This document shows, in pieces, positions 23,501 to 31,027 of a stretch of DNA of 32,204 nucleotides. A program made the position numbers and the translations under genes. Every line of letters begins with the position of its first letter. The first letter of the stretch is position 1. The DNA lies in NCBI GenBank assembly GCA_012517815.1, contig JAAYUF010000071.1:1-32204 (forward strand), written 5' to 3'. This stretch comes from Clostridiales bacterium. GTDB lineage: Bacteria > Bacillota > Clostridia > Christensenellales > Aristaeellaceae. The notes under the pieces were generated by a model, which was given only the letters and a program-made list of their open reading frames with translations, was not told the origin of the DNA and did not search any database.

Positions 23501-23551
23501 CTCATCAGCTACGAGCAGTATCTGGAACAGCGGGACACGCTGCTTCGATAA
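20534..23551 (+). CDS. DNA translocase FtsK/SpoIIIE
   Basis: This membrane-anchored hexameric motor pumps chromosomal DNA through the division or sporulation septum. The 1005-residue product has about four N-terminal membrane segments (to about residue 190). A long charged, Ala/Pro-rich linker runs to about 520, followed by the alpha/beta motor. Walker A GQTGSGKS is near residue 678 and Walker B VIIIDELSD near 780. The C-terminal winged-helix gamma domain (about 935-1005), with LQRRMKIGYARAGRLIDDM, reads polar DNA sequences. I chose ATG 20534, preceded four bases upstream by GGAGG (20525-20529). ATG 20501 overlaps the upstream stop codon but has no binding site. The linker of more than 300 residues is longer than in B. 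subtilis SpoIIIE. One gene does not show whether this copy serves division, sporulation or both. Confidence 0.96.
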   Translation: MHKGKKGRAKTYDSGSLMFRSVTGVILISLGLVSAISVVGGIQGAAFTLIKQTMVGLGGALCLGISLFLIWGGALVAFSAYRKAPVRAILFLMVFYVGVLGMINLLSKIGETPLMVYTQNYSRATSPLSPTPEGFWETIRAGYQVCMEKGTFGGALGMLTAMPLWAYVGQTGGVAILCVLCLICVLFFSRFDLPGTFRQLRENSEHRLEQREVEREKKRMLKALKAQQAEEAAGETVQPEPESPRRRGKDRRAAETRDVSPAAPEAAPVRPEPVAAYAGGMVGYAQPAGLSGVMGGVPVQTTLFTMQPSAAKLYDEMIVPEVPDGSASTQWQLERPGAAKASAPTPEAPAPVKTAPPERDREVNRVIGRMEDIRKRKEEILQKIDATNGNSALPYGPGIGLERAISAERQTEEPPAARAKAVGKSGAPAGEPATPARTAEQVAYARQTAAYTPPANAELRSAATGASAAAARAADRFAAYKRPANDASAEPAMSGQRLDPPMIKPPKPNPQAEHPAQPRAKAAYPYPMIELLNLKTQTQPDTRDQDRANAMRLEKTLESFGIPARVQRVTHGPAVTRFELGLVSSGINVKRIMNIADNIALDMAANGGVRIEVPIPGTNLFGVEVPNKEIISVSLAEVLTSPEMTNAKSPLSVALGKDIAGRPIICDLAKMPHLLIAGQTGSGKSVCINAIINSLLYRSSPDEVRMIMIDPKVVELQGYNQIPHLLIPVVSDPLKASGALAWAVQEMLDRYHKMQSKGVREITAYNAKVTGDEPRLPRIVIIIDELSDLMLACKRDVEESIIRLAQLARAAGIHVVVATQRPTVNVITGLIKANIPSRIAFAVASSIDSRTILDMNGAEKLLGRGDMFYYPTGEKAPLRVQGCYLSDQEISDVNDYIGKNSATDYDERITEIMESPSVDDADDAEGDEGGSGDERLQEAIEMAITDGQASISMLQRRMKIGYARAGRLIDDMAARGIVSRSAGSKPRDVLISYEQYLEQRDTLLR

Positions 23552-24015
23552 CCGCCGTCCGAGATACCGGCGCAAAGCTTTCCTTAACTAGGGTAGGATG
23601 AAAGCTTTACACCATAATGCCGAAACGCGATTCAACGGGGTTCCCAAGCGCCGCTGTGTACGCGCATGCGGCGCTTTCGTTACACCGGCAGGAAGGGCAG
23701 GGCGCTTGAACAGGAAACAAACCGCTCAGGCGCGGACAAAGTCATCCTTGAATTACCTGACGGGGAAATGCCCTTGATGAGCAAGGCAGCCCCCGTATCC
23801 GATGAAGCAACAGACAATCTTCTTTTGTGCCATAGGGACAAACAGCCGTCGGGGCATGAGGAAGCACCCCGAAGCCAAGCAAACCACAGCGGTCGAAACG
23901 GAACCGAAGCGCTAACCCGCCGCTCTAGCCGTACAGTCGATCAGGGCTGCCGACAACCGCTCGATGGCAATGCCAAACACTATGCGAAGCGATACGCCGA
24001 AACTTGCGCCATTCC
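23552..24015. other. Gene-free region between ftsK and hisS
   Basis: No supported gene lies in this 464-base stretch. It holds the palindrome AAAGCTTT twice (23574-23581 and 23601-23608), a terminator-like hairpin at 23646-23680, and an unconvincing 117-codon open frame (23666-24019). That frame has no clear ribosome binding site and runs through the hisS promoter start. No T-box features were recognised. Confidence 0.5.
23646..23680 (+). terminator. Probable terminator after ftsK
   Basis: AAGCGCCGC (23646-23654) pairs perfectly with GCGGCGCTT (23668-23676), followed by TCGT. The 9-bp stem is strong but the U tract is weak (TTTCGTT including the stem end). It lies 95 bases after the ftsK stop codon. 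Confidence 0.55.
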
Positions 24016-24045
24016 TTGACAATGCGAAGAACGCCCGTGTATAAT
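24016..24045 (+). promoter_or_regulatory. Consensus promoter of hisS-aspS
   Basis: Perfect TTGACA (24016-24021) and perfect TATAAT (24040-24045) with an 18-bp spacer. The leader before hisS is only about 25 bases, which excludes a T-box riboswitch downstream of this promoter. Confidence 0.9.
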
Positions 24046-24076
24046 CCACAGGAACGCAGCGACTGAGGTGAATGAG

Positions 24077-25372
24077 ATGTTGACGAGAATCCCCAAGGGA
24101 ACCCGGGACGTGCTCCCCGCGGACAGCCCGCGCCTGCAGGCCGTAGAGGCGCTGATGCGCGAAAAGGCGCGTCTGGCGGGCTACGCGGAAATCCGTACCC
24201 CGGTTTTTGAGCATACGGAGCTTTTCTCCCGCGCCGCCGGCGAAACCAGCGATGTGGTGCGCAAGGAAATGTATACCTTTCTGGACAAGGCCGGCCGCTC
24301 CGTTACGCTCAAGCCGGAAAGCACGGCGGGCGTGGTGCGGGCGTTCATCGAATCCGGCCTGTACGCGCAGGCGCTGCCGCTGAAAGTGTATTATCTTTCC
24401 GCGCCGCATTTCCGCTACGAGGCGCCCCAGGCCGGTCGGCTGCGCGAGCATCACCAGTTTGGCATGGAGTGCTTTGGCGCGCAGCAGGCCTCCGCGGACG
24501 CGGAACTGATCCTGACAGCGATGGACGTGCTTACCGGCATGGGCCTCAAGGGTGTGGCGCTGCGCATCAACTCCATCGGCTGCCCCAACTGCCGCCCGGC
24601 CTATCAGGAGAAGCTCCGGGAGTATCTGCGCGCCCGCACGGACAAGCTGTGCAAGGATTGCGAGGAGCGCACGGAAACCAATCCCCTGCGCGTGCTGGAC
24701 TGCAAGAATCCCGCGTGCCAGTCGGAGCTGGCCGACGCGCCCCGCATGCTTCATCACCTGTGCGACGAGTGCAGGCAGCACTTTGACGAGCTGCAGGGGT
24801 TCCTAAACGCCGCTGAGGTGCCCTATCTGGTGGATACGGGCATCGTGCGCGGGCTGGATTACTATACCAAAACGGTGTTCGAGCTGACCACCGACACGCC
24901 GACCGGCACCCTTACCGCCTGCGGTGGCGGCCGGTATGACCGGCTGGTGGAGATGATCGGGGGGCCCGCCATCCCGGCGGTGGGCTTCGGCATGGGCATC
25001 GAGCGCGTGTTGATGCTGCTGGATCAGCTTTCGCCGGAGGATCAGAGGCTCCGCGTGCCCGGCAACGCGCCGGACGTGTTTGTCGCCAGCCTGCACAAAG
25101 GGCTCGCGGTGCGGGCGTTCGAGCTGACGCTGGCGTTTCGCGCGGCCGGCCTCAACGCGGATATGGACCACGCCGCGCGCAGCCTGAAGGCGCAGTTCAA
25201 GTACGCCGATAAGCTGGGCGCCGCCTATGTCGCCATCCTGGGTGAGGACGAAGTCACCAAGGGCGTGGTCAAGCTACGGAACATGACCACCAAGGAAGAA
25301 TGGGAAGTCACGCTCGCGTCCGCGCCGGAAGCGCTCAAAGCCCTGATCCACAAGCCGGTTGAGGAGGAATAA
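24077..25372 (+). CDS. hisS: Histidine--tRNA ligase
   Basis: HisRS charges tRNA-His with histidine in the cytosol. The 431-residue length is normal. Visible class II blocks are IPKGTRDVLP at the N-terminus, then TLKPESTAGVVRAF and FRYEAPQAGRLREHHQFGMECFG (motif 2). GLDYYTKTVFE and ACGGGRYDRLVE are the histidine-specific motifs, and AVGFGMGIERVLMLL is motif 3. An insertion domain carries Cys pairs (CPNC near 169-172, CKDC near 191-194, then further Cys), as in many Clostridial HisRS. The C-terminal anticodon-binding domain follows from about residue 330. ATG 24077 has GAGGTGA upstream; GTG 24068 is in frame but lies inside that site. aspS follows after four bases, so the two synthetases form one transcript. 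Confidence 0.96.
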   Translation: MLTRIPKGTRDVLPADSPRLQAVEALMREKARLAGYAEIRTPVFEHTELFSRAAGETSDVVRKEMYTFLDKAGRSVTLKPESTAGVVRAFIESGLYAQALPLKVYYLSAPHFRYEAPQAGRLREHHQFGMECFGAQQASADAELILTAMDVLTGMGLKGVALRINSIGCPNCRPAYQEKLREYLRARTDKLCKDCEERTETNPLRVLDCKNPACQSELADAPRMLHHLCDECRQHFDELQGFLNAAEVPYLVDTGIVRGLDYYTKTVFELTTDTPTGTLTACGGGRYDRLVEMIGGPAIPAVGFGMGIERVLMLLDQLSPEDQRLRVPGNAPDVFVASLHKGLAVRAFELTLAFRAAGLNADMDHAARSLKAQFKYADKLGAAYVAILGEDEVTKGVVKLRNMTTKEEWEVTLASAPEALKALIHKPVEEE

Positions 25373-25376
25373 CACC

Positions 25377-27152
25377 ATGGCGATGACCAAGCGCACGCAC
25401 ATGTGCGGGGAGATCGTGACCAGCGAAGCGGGCAAACAGGTGCTGCTCAAGGGTTGGGTGCAGCGCGCCCGCAATCTAGGCGGCCTCATTTTTGTTTCCA
25501 TGCGCGACCGGACCGGCATCGTGCAGGTGGTACTGGACAGCACCGCGCTGGACGCGGATACCTTTGCGCTGGCGGAGAGCCTGCGCGGCGAGTTTGTGAT
25601 CGAGGTTTCCGGGCTGGTGCGCCTGCGCGCGCCGGAAGCCGTGAACGAGAAGATGGCGACCGGGCATGTCGAGGTGATCGCGGACAGCCTGAAAATCCTC
25701 AACACCAGCAAAACGCCGCCGATCTATGTGGAGGACGGCACCAACGAGCAGGAGTCGCTGCGGCTCAAATACCGCTACCTGGATCTGCGCCGGCCTTCCA
25801 TGCAGGCGATGCTCCGTTTCCGCCACCGCGTGATCAAGTGCCTGCGCGACTACATCGACGGCGAGGGCTTCGTGGAGGTGGAAACGCCCATCCTCACCAA
25901 ATCCACGCCGGAAGGCGCGCGCGACTATCTGGTGCCTTACCGCCAGAAGCCGGGCCTTTTCTACGCCCTGCCGCAAAGCCCGCAGATTTACAAGCAGCTG
26001 CTGATGCTGGCCGGGCTGGACCGCTATTACCAGATCGCCCGCTGCTTCCGCGACGAGGACGGCCGCGCCGACCGCCAGCCGGAGTTCACCCAGTTTGACA
26101 TGGAAATGAGCTTCATCGAGCCGGAGGACATCCAGCGCGTGGTCGAAGGCGCGTACGCGCATGTGTTCCGGGAGGTGATGGGGCGGGAACTGGCCCTGCC
26201 GCTGCCCCGTATGACGTGGCGGGACGCCATGGCGCGCTACGGCAGCGACAAGCCGGACACGCGCTTCGGCATGGAAATTGCCGACGTAAGCGATACCGTG
26301 CGCGGGTGCGGCTTCGCGGTGTATGAAAACGCGCTCAACGACGGGCAGATCGTCTGCGCCGTCTGCGCCAGGGGGGCCGGATCGCTCAGCCGCAAGGAGC
26401 TGGACGCGCTGGGCGAGTTTGTGAAAACGTACCACGTCAAAGGGCTGGCCTGGGCCGTGCCCAACGCGGACGGGACCGTCCGCTCCAGCTTTGCCAAGGC
26501 CATGCAGGGCGACAGCATGGCGCGCCTGCTCACGCGCATGGATTGCCAGGTCGGGGACGCGCTGTTTGTGATCGCGGATCGCAAACTGGTCGCGCTGACC
26601 GCCATGGGGCAGCTTCGCCTGCGCCTGGGGCGCGAGCTCAAGCTCATCGATTCCGCGCGGTATGATCTGCTCTGGATCACCGAGTTCCCCCTCGTATCCT
26701 GGGACGAGGAAGAGAAGCGCTTTGTGGCGGAGCACCACCCCTTCACCACCGTCATGGAGGAGGATGTGAAGCTCATGGAAACCGATCCCGGCTCGGTGCG
26801 CGCCAAGTCGTACGATCTGGTGATGAACGGCATCGAGATGGGCAGCGGCTCCATCCGTATCCACCAGAGCGAGCTGCAGGCGAAGATGTTCGAGCTGATC
26901 GGGTTTTCGCCGGAGGAAGCGCACGAGAAGTTCGGCTTCCTGCTGGAGGCGTTCCAGTACGGCACGCCGCCGCACGGAGGCTTCGCCTTCGGCATCGACC
27001 GCATGGTGATGATCCTCTCCGGCGCGGACAGCCTGCGCGACGTGCTGGCCTTCCCGAAAATCCAGAGCGGCGTCTGCCTGATGATGGACACGCCCGCCAC
27101 CGTTCATGAGGATCAGCTCAGGCTCCTCAAAATCAAGGTGGACGAAGGCTGA
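25377..27152 (+). CDS. aspS: Aspartate--tRNA ligase
   Basis: AspRS charges tRNA-Asp with aspartate. The 591-residue length matches the bacterial type. It has an N-terminal OB-fold anticodon domain (about residues 1-110, with GWVQRARNLGGLIFVSMRDR) and the class II core. Motif 1 is near RPSMQAMLRFRHRV. Motif 2 is FRDEDGRADRQPEFTQFDME. The bacterial GAD insertion domain lies between about 285 and 425. Motif 3 is the PPHGGFAFGIDRMVMIL segment. GAGGAGG at 25361-25367 gives nine-base spacing to ATG 25377, and the site lies inside the end of hisS, so translation may be coupled. I cannot tell from reading whether the enzyme is discriminating or also charges tRNA-Asn. Confidence 0.96.
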   Translation: MAMTKRTHMCGEIVTSEAGKQVLLKGWVQRARNLGGLIFVSMRDRTGIVQVVLDSTALDADTFALAESLRGEFVIEVSGLVRLRAPEAVNEKMATGHVEVIADSLKILNTSKTPPIYVEDGTNEQESLRLKYRYLDLRRPSMQAMLRFRHRVIKCLRDYIDGEGFVEVETPILTKSTPEGARDYLVPYRQKPGLFYALPQSPQIYKQLLMLAGLDRYYQIARCFRDEDGRADRQPEFTQFDMEMSFIEPEDIQRVVEGAYAHVFREVMGRELALPLPRMTWRDAMARYGSDKPDTRFGMEIADVSDTVRGCGFAVYENALNDGQIVCAVCARGAGSLSRKELDALGEFVKTYHVKGLAWAVPNADGTVRSSFAKAMQGDSMARLLTRMDCQVGDALFVIADRKLVALTAMGQLRLRLGRELKLIDSARYDLLWITEFPLVSWDEEEKRFVAEHHPFTTVMEEDVKLMETDPGSVRAKSYDLVMNGIEMGSGSIRIHQSELQAKMFELIGFSPEEAHEKFGFLLEAFQYGTPPHGGFAFGIDRMVMILSGADSLRDVLAFPKIQSGVCLMMDTPATVHEDQLRLLKIKVDEG

Positions 27153-27190
27153 GGCCGACGGACGCGATCGTTACAATTTACGTGCCGACG

Positions 27191-27219
27191 TTGTCAACCG
27201 CCTGAAAATCTGCTATACT
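27191..27219 (+). promoter_or_regulatory. Promoter of asp23 with extended -10
   Basis: TTGTCA (27191-27196), a 17-bp spacer and TATACT (27214-27219) preceded by TGC. It lies 37 bases before the TTG start of asp23. Confidence 0.82.
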
Positions 27220-27241
27220 GAACGCTGGAAAGCATGAACCC

Positions 27242-27259
27242 TAGGAGGTGTGGAGCTTG
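27242..27259 (+). promoter_or_regulatory. AGGAGGTG ribosome binding site and TTG start of asp23
   Basis: TAGGAGGTG at 27242-27250 is nearly perfectly complementary to the 16S rRNA 3' end and sits eight bases (from GGAGG) before TTG 27257. An in-frame GTG at 27248 lies inside the site itself, so TTG is the better start. Confidence 0.75.
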
Positions 27260-27934
27260 GCAGCAAGGAAAGACAACCTTCCTTTGCGCTTGCAAAAGGA
27301 TGATGATTCCACCGGAACCATCACCTATGCCAACGAGGTCATCGCCATCATCGCGGGCGTGGCCGCCAACGAAGTACAGGGCATCGCGGGGATGTGCACC
27401 AGCGGGGGCATTTCCGAGGTTTTTGGGCGCTATCGCAACATCACCAAGGGCGTCAAGGTGGAAATCGGCTCCGAAGAAGCCTCCGTCGACCTGTTTGTGG
27501 TCGTGGAGTACGGCACGCCGATTCAGACGGCCGCGCAGGACGTGCAGGAAAACGTCCGCAAGGCCATCGAAACCATGACCGGCCTGCATGTGGTGCGCGT
27601 GGACGTCCATGTGCAGGGCGTCAGCTTTGAAAAGGAAAACAAAGAAACGCAGGCGGGCCTGGCAAGCGCCGATCTGCCCAAGGTCGGCAGCGGCAAGTAC
27701 CCCGCCAAAGACCGGGATAAAGAGAAGGACAAGGCCGAGCGTCCCCCGGCGAAGGTGATCCTGGAAGAAACGCCCAAGCCGGAGCCCGATCCCGAACCGG
27801 CGCCGATACCCAAAGCCCAGGCCGCGCCTGTCGGAGCTGAAACGCAACCGGAGCCGCACAACAGGCCGTCCGACGAAACCGAAGAACCCGGCCGTCCTGT
27901 GGCCGGTGAAACCGAGCCCGAAGCAAACGCGTAA
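27257..27934 (+). CDS. Asp23/Gls24 family envelope stress protein
   Basis: Asp23 family proteins are small alkaline-stress or envelope-stress proteins that assemble at the membrane through the anchor AmaP. The 225-residue product starts at TTG 27257. The Asp23 domain covers about residues 18-125, with GTITYANEVIAIIAGVAANE, VQGIAGM, GVKVEIGSEEASVDLFVVVEYG and VQENVRKAIETMTG. A charged tail of about 90 residues, rich in Lys, Pro and Glu, follows. The usual Firmicute protein is shorter (about 120-170), so the tail is an addition. The gene has its own strong promoter and is followed, across a hairpin, by amaP and DUF2273, the standard neighbours. This supports a role in anchoring a stress-protective layer at the membrane. 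Confidence 0.92.
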   Translation: MAARKDNLPLRLQKDDDSTGTITYANEVIAIIAGVAANEVQGIAGMCTSGGISEVFGRYRNITKGVKVEIGSEEASVDLFVVVEYGTPIQTAAQDVQENVRKAIETMTGLHVVRVDVHVQGVSFEKENKETQAGLASADLPKVGSGKYPAKDRDKEKDKAERPPAKVILEETPKPEPDPEPAPIPKAQAAPVGAETQPEPHNRPSDETEEPGRPVAGETEPEANA

Positions 27935-27939
27935 GCGAT

Positions 27940-27980
27940 ACCCCAAAAGGCCGTCTGGGGTCTTTTGGGGTTTGCTTTGC
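27940..27980 (+). terminator. Partial terminator or processing hairpin between asp23 and amaP
   Basis: ACCCCAAAAG (27940-27949) pairs perfectly with CTTTTGGGGT (27962-27971), followed by TTGCTTTGC. The arm ACCCC could alternatively pair with GGGGT at 27957-27961. The T tract is interrupted, so leaky termination that lowers amaP relative to asp23 is likely. Confidence 0.65.
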
Positions 27981-28009
27981 ACCATGCGTTCCGGCAGGGA
28001 GGGATCGAC

Positions 28010-28927
28010 ATGAGGTTCAAGGTGATCGACCGGATCGTGTCCGCGCTGTCCGGCCTCGTGGTTTTGGTAATGGGCATTGGACTGTTTGTGTTCGGCGCCG
28101 GGTTTTTTCCGTTCCGGTTGGACGTGAGCTTTCTGGACCGCGTGTTTCCGCTTTGGCAGCGCGCGATCATGGTGGCGGCTTCGCTGCTTTTATGCTGCGT
28201 CGGGCTGCGCGGGATCGCGATGCTGTTCCGCTCCAGCCGGGAAAAGGGTTTCATTCTGCAGCACACGGAATACGGCGATTTGAGCATTTCGATGACGGCG
28301 ATGGAAAACATGGTCAAGAAATGCGTGGACACGCATGACGAGCTCAAGGTAAACGGCACGCGCATCCACCATGCCCGGGACGGCGTCATCGTAAGCATTC
28401 GCATCGCGCTGGCCAACGGGGTCAACATCCCCATCACCGTCAGCGCCCTGCAAAAGCAGATCAAGCAGTACATCACCTCCTGCTCCGGCGTGGACGTGCG
28501 GGAAGTGCGCGTGATGGTGGAAACCAACGGCAACCTCACCCCCTATACCGGCAGCAAAACGCCCGACGGGATGATGGCGGACGTGAGCGCCGCCGCCAAA
28601 GCCGGAGTTGTGGTCGAGAGCCTGCACGAGGCCGCCCAGAGCGCGATGCTGGGCGAAAGGCCCCAGACGGACAAGCCGGAACGCAAGCCGCTGCACCAGC
28701 GTCTGTTCCACCGGGAAGAAAAACCCCATGTCGTGCCCAATCCGCCGGCATTCGGTCCGCCGGCCACACCGGCGACGCCCGCGGAACCGATCCCGGCGCA
28801 AGATGTGTGGACGCCCGCCTCCTGCCCGCCCCCGACGGAACAGCAGGCGGCGGAAGCGGAAGAAAAGCGTATGGAAACAACCGACAACATCCCGCAAGCG
28901 GATGAAACGGGCAAGGAGGAAGAATGA
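28010..28927 (+). CDS. amaP: Alkaline shock response membrane anchor AmaP
   Basis: AmaP anchors Asp23 at the cytoplasmic membrane. The 305-residue product has two N-terminal membrane segments (about residues 8-33 and 45-68), then an Asp23-like soluble domain to about 190. That domain includes DLSISMTAMENMVKKCV and VSIRIALANGVNIPI. A Pro/Glu-rich tail of about 110 residues follows, echoing the added tail on the upstream Asp23 protein. GGGAGGG upstream supports ATG 28010; an earlier in-frame ATG at 27965 lies in the terminator stem. The stop codon overlaps the next start region (ATGATG at 28924-28929), so the DUF2273 gene is translationally coupled. The pair of two-TM anchor plus Asp23 domain is the recognised AmaP architecture. 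Confidence 0.9.
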   Translation: MRFKVIDRIVSALSGLVVLVMGIGLFVFGAGFFPFRLDVSFLDRVFPLWQRAIMVAASLLLCCVGLRGIAMLFRSSREKGFILQHTEYGDLSISMTAMENMVKKCVDTHDELKVNGTRIHHARDGVIVSIRIALANGVNIPITVSALQKQIKQYITSCSGVDVREVRVMVETNGNLTPYTGSKTPDGMMADVSAAAKAGVVVESLHEAAQSAMLGERPQTDKPERKPLHQRLFHREEKPHVVPNPPAFGPPATPATPAEPIPAQDVWTPASCPPPTEQQAAEAEEKRMETTDNIPQADETGKEEE

Positions 28928-29157
28928 TGGACAACCAAAACGGAAGCGACTGGTTCAAAATCGGCACCACGCGCTGCGGCCTGCTGCTGGGCGCCTGCGG
29001 CGCGGTCATCGCCTTCATGCTCATCTTCCTGGGCGTGTGGAAAACACTGCTGGTCGCCGCTTTCATCGCGGTCGGATACTGGCTGGGCGCGTATGAAAGC
29101 AAAACGTCCCGCATCAAACGCGCCATCAACAGACTATTCCCCCCCAAGGGAGAATGA
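28927..29157 (+). CDS. DUF2273 small membrane protein
   Basis: The 76-residue product has two closely spaced membrane segments (about residues 16-37 and 39-56) and a basic C-terminal end (KTSRIKRAINRLF). This is the DUF2273 pattern always seen beside asp23/amaP genes; its precise function is not known. AAGGAGG at 28913-28919 is seven bases before ATG 28927 but only four before ATG 28924, so I prefer 28927. The difference is one Met. It overlaps the last base of amaP and is probably part of the membrane-anchored stress complex. Confidence 0.88.
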   Translation: MDNQNGSDWFKIGTTRCGLLLGACGAVIAFMLIFLGVWKTLLVAAFIAVGYWLGAYESKTSRIKRAINRLFPPKGE

Positions 29158-29179
29158 CGAACGAAACGGAGTGTATGGA

Positions 29180-29617
29180 ATGGCTCGATCTGTAGCCAGA
29201 CAGGCTGCGATGCAGCTTTTGTACGAGCGGATGTCTGGCGGCGAGGCCGATGACGAATCGCTGGACCTGGTATACGAACAGCTGGCGATCGGCGGCGAAC
29301 CGGCAGGCCGCAAGCCCACCGGGGAAGAACGCGCGTATATCGACGATGTGCTGGCCGGCGTGCGCGCACACCAGCGGGAACTGGACGGCCTGATTGAAAC
29401 GCACAGCAGCGGAGACTGGGCGCTGGAGCGCGTACCCCATGTGGATTTGAGCATCCTCAGGCTTTCGGCCTACGAGCTTTGCTACCGCGACGACGTGCCG
29501 GACAACGTATCCATCAGCGAGGCGATGGAACTGGCCGACAAGTACAGCGAACCCAAGAGCGGCCGGTATATTAACGGCGTGCTGGGCGCAATCGAGCGCG
29601 ACAAGCGGAAGGACTGA
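29180..29617 (+). CDS. nusB: Transcription antitermination factor NusB
   Basis: NusB binds boxA RNA with NusE (ribosomal protein S10) and promotes rRNA antitermination and ribosome assembly. The 145-residue all-helical product is of typical size. Signature stretches are ARQAAMQLLYERMSGG at the N-terminus, VDLSILRLSAYELCYRDDVP, SISEAMELADKYSEPKSGRYINGVLGAI and the final KRKD. ATG 29180 has CGGAG eight bases upstream; extension to the ATG at 29093 would overlap the DUF2273 gene and adds unrelated residues. It lies 22 bases downstream of that gene and five bases upstream of the TsaD-like gene. The asp23-amaP-nusB order is common in Clostridia. Confidence 0.95.
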   Translation: MARSVARQAAMQLLYERMSGGEADDESLDLVYEQLAIGGEPAGRKPTGEERAYIDDVLAGVRAHQRELDGLIETHSSGDWALERVPHVDLSILRLSAYELCYRDDVPDNVSISEAMELADKYSEPKSGRYINGVLGAIERDKRKD

Positions 29618-29622
29618 CCGCC

Positions 29623-30639
29623 ATGGACGTAGCCCTTGGTTTTGATACCAGTTGCTACACCACGTCGGTAGCGGCGGTGGACGAAACCGGAACCGTCGTC
29701 GCCTTTCAACGGATGCTTTTACCGGTGCGCAGCGGGCAACGCGGCCTTCGCCAGAGCGAGGCCGTTTTTGCGCATGTTAGGCAGTTGCCCCTTCTGGCTT
29801 CGCGGGTCGCGGAGGCACTGGGAACGGCGGGCATATGCGCCGTTGCGGCTTCCTGCGCGCCGCGGGAGGGGTCGGACAGCTACATGCCGGTGTTCACCGT
29901 GGGCGAGGGGCACGGGCGTGCGACAGCAAGCCTGCTGCGGGTGCCGTTTTATCCGGTAACCCACCAGCAGGGGCATATCGCGGCCGGGCAACTGGGCAAC
30001 GCGGAGATGGACAGCCGCTTTGTGGCGCTGCACCTGAGCGGCGGCACTACGGACCTGCTGCTCTGCGAGCATGGCGCGCTGACCTTGCTGGGCGCAACGC
30101 TCGACCTGAACGCCGGCCAACTGGTGGACCGAATCGGCGTGGCGATGGGTCTGCCGTTTCCAGCCGGACCCAAGCTGGAAGCACTGGCGCTCAACAACCT
30201 TCTGCAGACCGAGGCGCTGCTCCCGGCAAGCCTGACGAGGGGCGATCTGGATTGCCACCTGTCCGGCGCGGAAACGCAGTGCCTGCGCTGGATTGCCGCG
30301 GAAACCTATCCGCGGGAGCGGATCGCTGCGGAAGCGTTCGATCTGTTGGCGAGGACCGTCGCGCGGATGATCACGGCCGCCTGCAAGCATACCGGCGCGC
30401 GGCAGGCGCTGGCGGTCGGCGGTGTGGCGTCGTCCACCCTTCTGCGAAAGCTGATTGCGGATCGAATGTCCAGGCTGAACCGGACGCTGGACCTCCGTTT
30501 TGGGAAGCCGGAGTACAGCGCGGATAACGCCGCAGGCGTCGCCTGGCTGGGGATGCGGAGATACCTTGCGGAACGGAAAACCGGCGACGGCGCCGGGGTA
30601 ACGGAGGCAAGGCAACCGGGCGGCGACCCCACCCCCTGA
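29623..30639 (+). CDS. TsaD/Kae1-like ASKHA protein (paralog, peptidase M22 family)
   Basis: The 338-residue product has the ASKHA fold of TsaD, the enzyme that makes t6A in tRNA, but it is divergent. The N-terminal phosphate loop is GFDTSCYTTS (6-15). The metal-binding histidines are present as THQQGH (His114 and His118), followed by LHLSGGTTDLL. GLPFPAGPKLEALA corresponds to the conserved GLxYPGGPxIE block, and SADNAAGVAWLG carries the third metal ligand. The usual TsaD block DDAxGEAFDK is replaced by LDLNAGQLVDRIG. I therefore read it as the second, TsaD-like protein often found beside nusB in Clostridia, not the main t6A enzyme. ATG 29623 is five bases after nusB, with GGAAGGA overlapping its end. 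Its biochemical role is not established. Confidence 0.82.
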   Translation: MDVALGFDTSCYTTSVAAVDETGTVVAFQRMLLPVRSGQRGLRQSEAVFAHVRQLPLLASRVAEALGTAGICAVAASCAPREGSDSYMPVFTVGEGHGRATASLLRVPFYPVTHQQGHIAAGQLGNAEMDSRFVALHLSGGTTDLLLCEHGALTLLGATLDLNAGQLVDRIGVAMGLPFPAGPKLEALALNNLLQTEALLPASLTRGDLDCHLSGAETQCLRWIAAETYPRERIAAEAFDLLARTVARMITAACKHTGARQALAVGGVASSTLLRKLIADRMSRLNRTLDLRFGKPEYSADNAAGVAWLGMRRYLAERKTGDGAGVTEARQPGGDPTP

Positions 30640-31027
30640 ACCCCGGAGAATTCCGAGCGCCTTCCGCAACGTTGGCGGCCTGAGGAACGCGGCGGAAAAG
30701 CCGGACGGGCGGTTCCCGCGCCTGTGATCCGCACGGCCGGTGCAAGCCTGCGGATGCGTGCGGCCGTTCAGCCGGCCGGCATGGATCAGATCGGCCTGCG
30801 GACGGATCGGACAGGCGACCGGTTTTTCTGCGCAAGCAGGAACGGCAGCATACGGCATCCGCCGTCAACGATATGGCGGATAGGGCCGGCCGGGCCTCCG
30901 AAACAGGGCGAACCGCACCTGGCTCATCGTTGAAACGCGACTCATTAATAAGCGACATTTTCTGTCGCCCGGGCCAACGATCCCGGATGACCCACAGGGC
31001 GGCGCGGATCGCCCAGAAGGAGGACGA
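30640..31027. other. Gene-free G+C-rich spacer before folD
   Basis: No gene was seen in this 388-base stretch. Near folD it contains a 6-bp hairpin GCGACA/TGTCGC (30952-30968) and a CCGGG/CCCGG stem directly after it. No convincing sigma-A promoter was found: TTGAAA at 30930-30935 has no -10 box at a proper distance. AGAAGGAGG just before ATG 31028 is the folD binding site. Confidence 0.5.

Noticed and set aside
23666..24019. 117-codon open frame between ftsK and hisS
   Set aside because: No clear binding site, no motif, starts within a terminator-like hairpin and ends inside the hisS promoter.
23552..24076. T-box leader for hisS-aspS
   Set aside because: The consensus promoter at 24016-24045 leaves only about 25 bases of leader, and no T-box or specifier features were recognised upstream.
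30640..31027. Tetrahydrofolate riboswitch upstream of folD
   Set aside because: Only short hairpins are present; I could not match the conserved pseudoknot core of that riboswitch.
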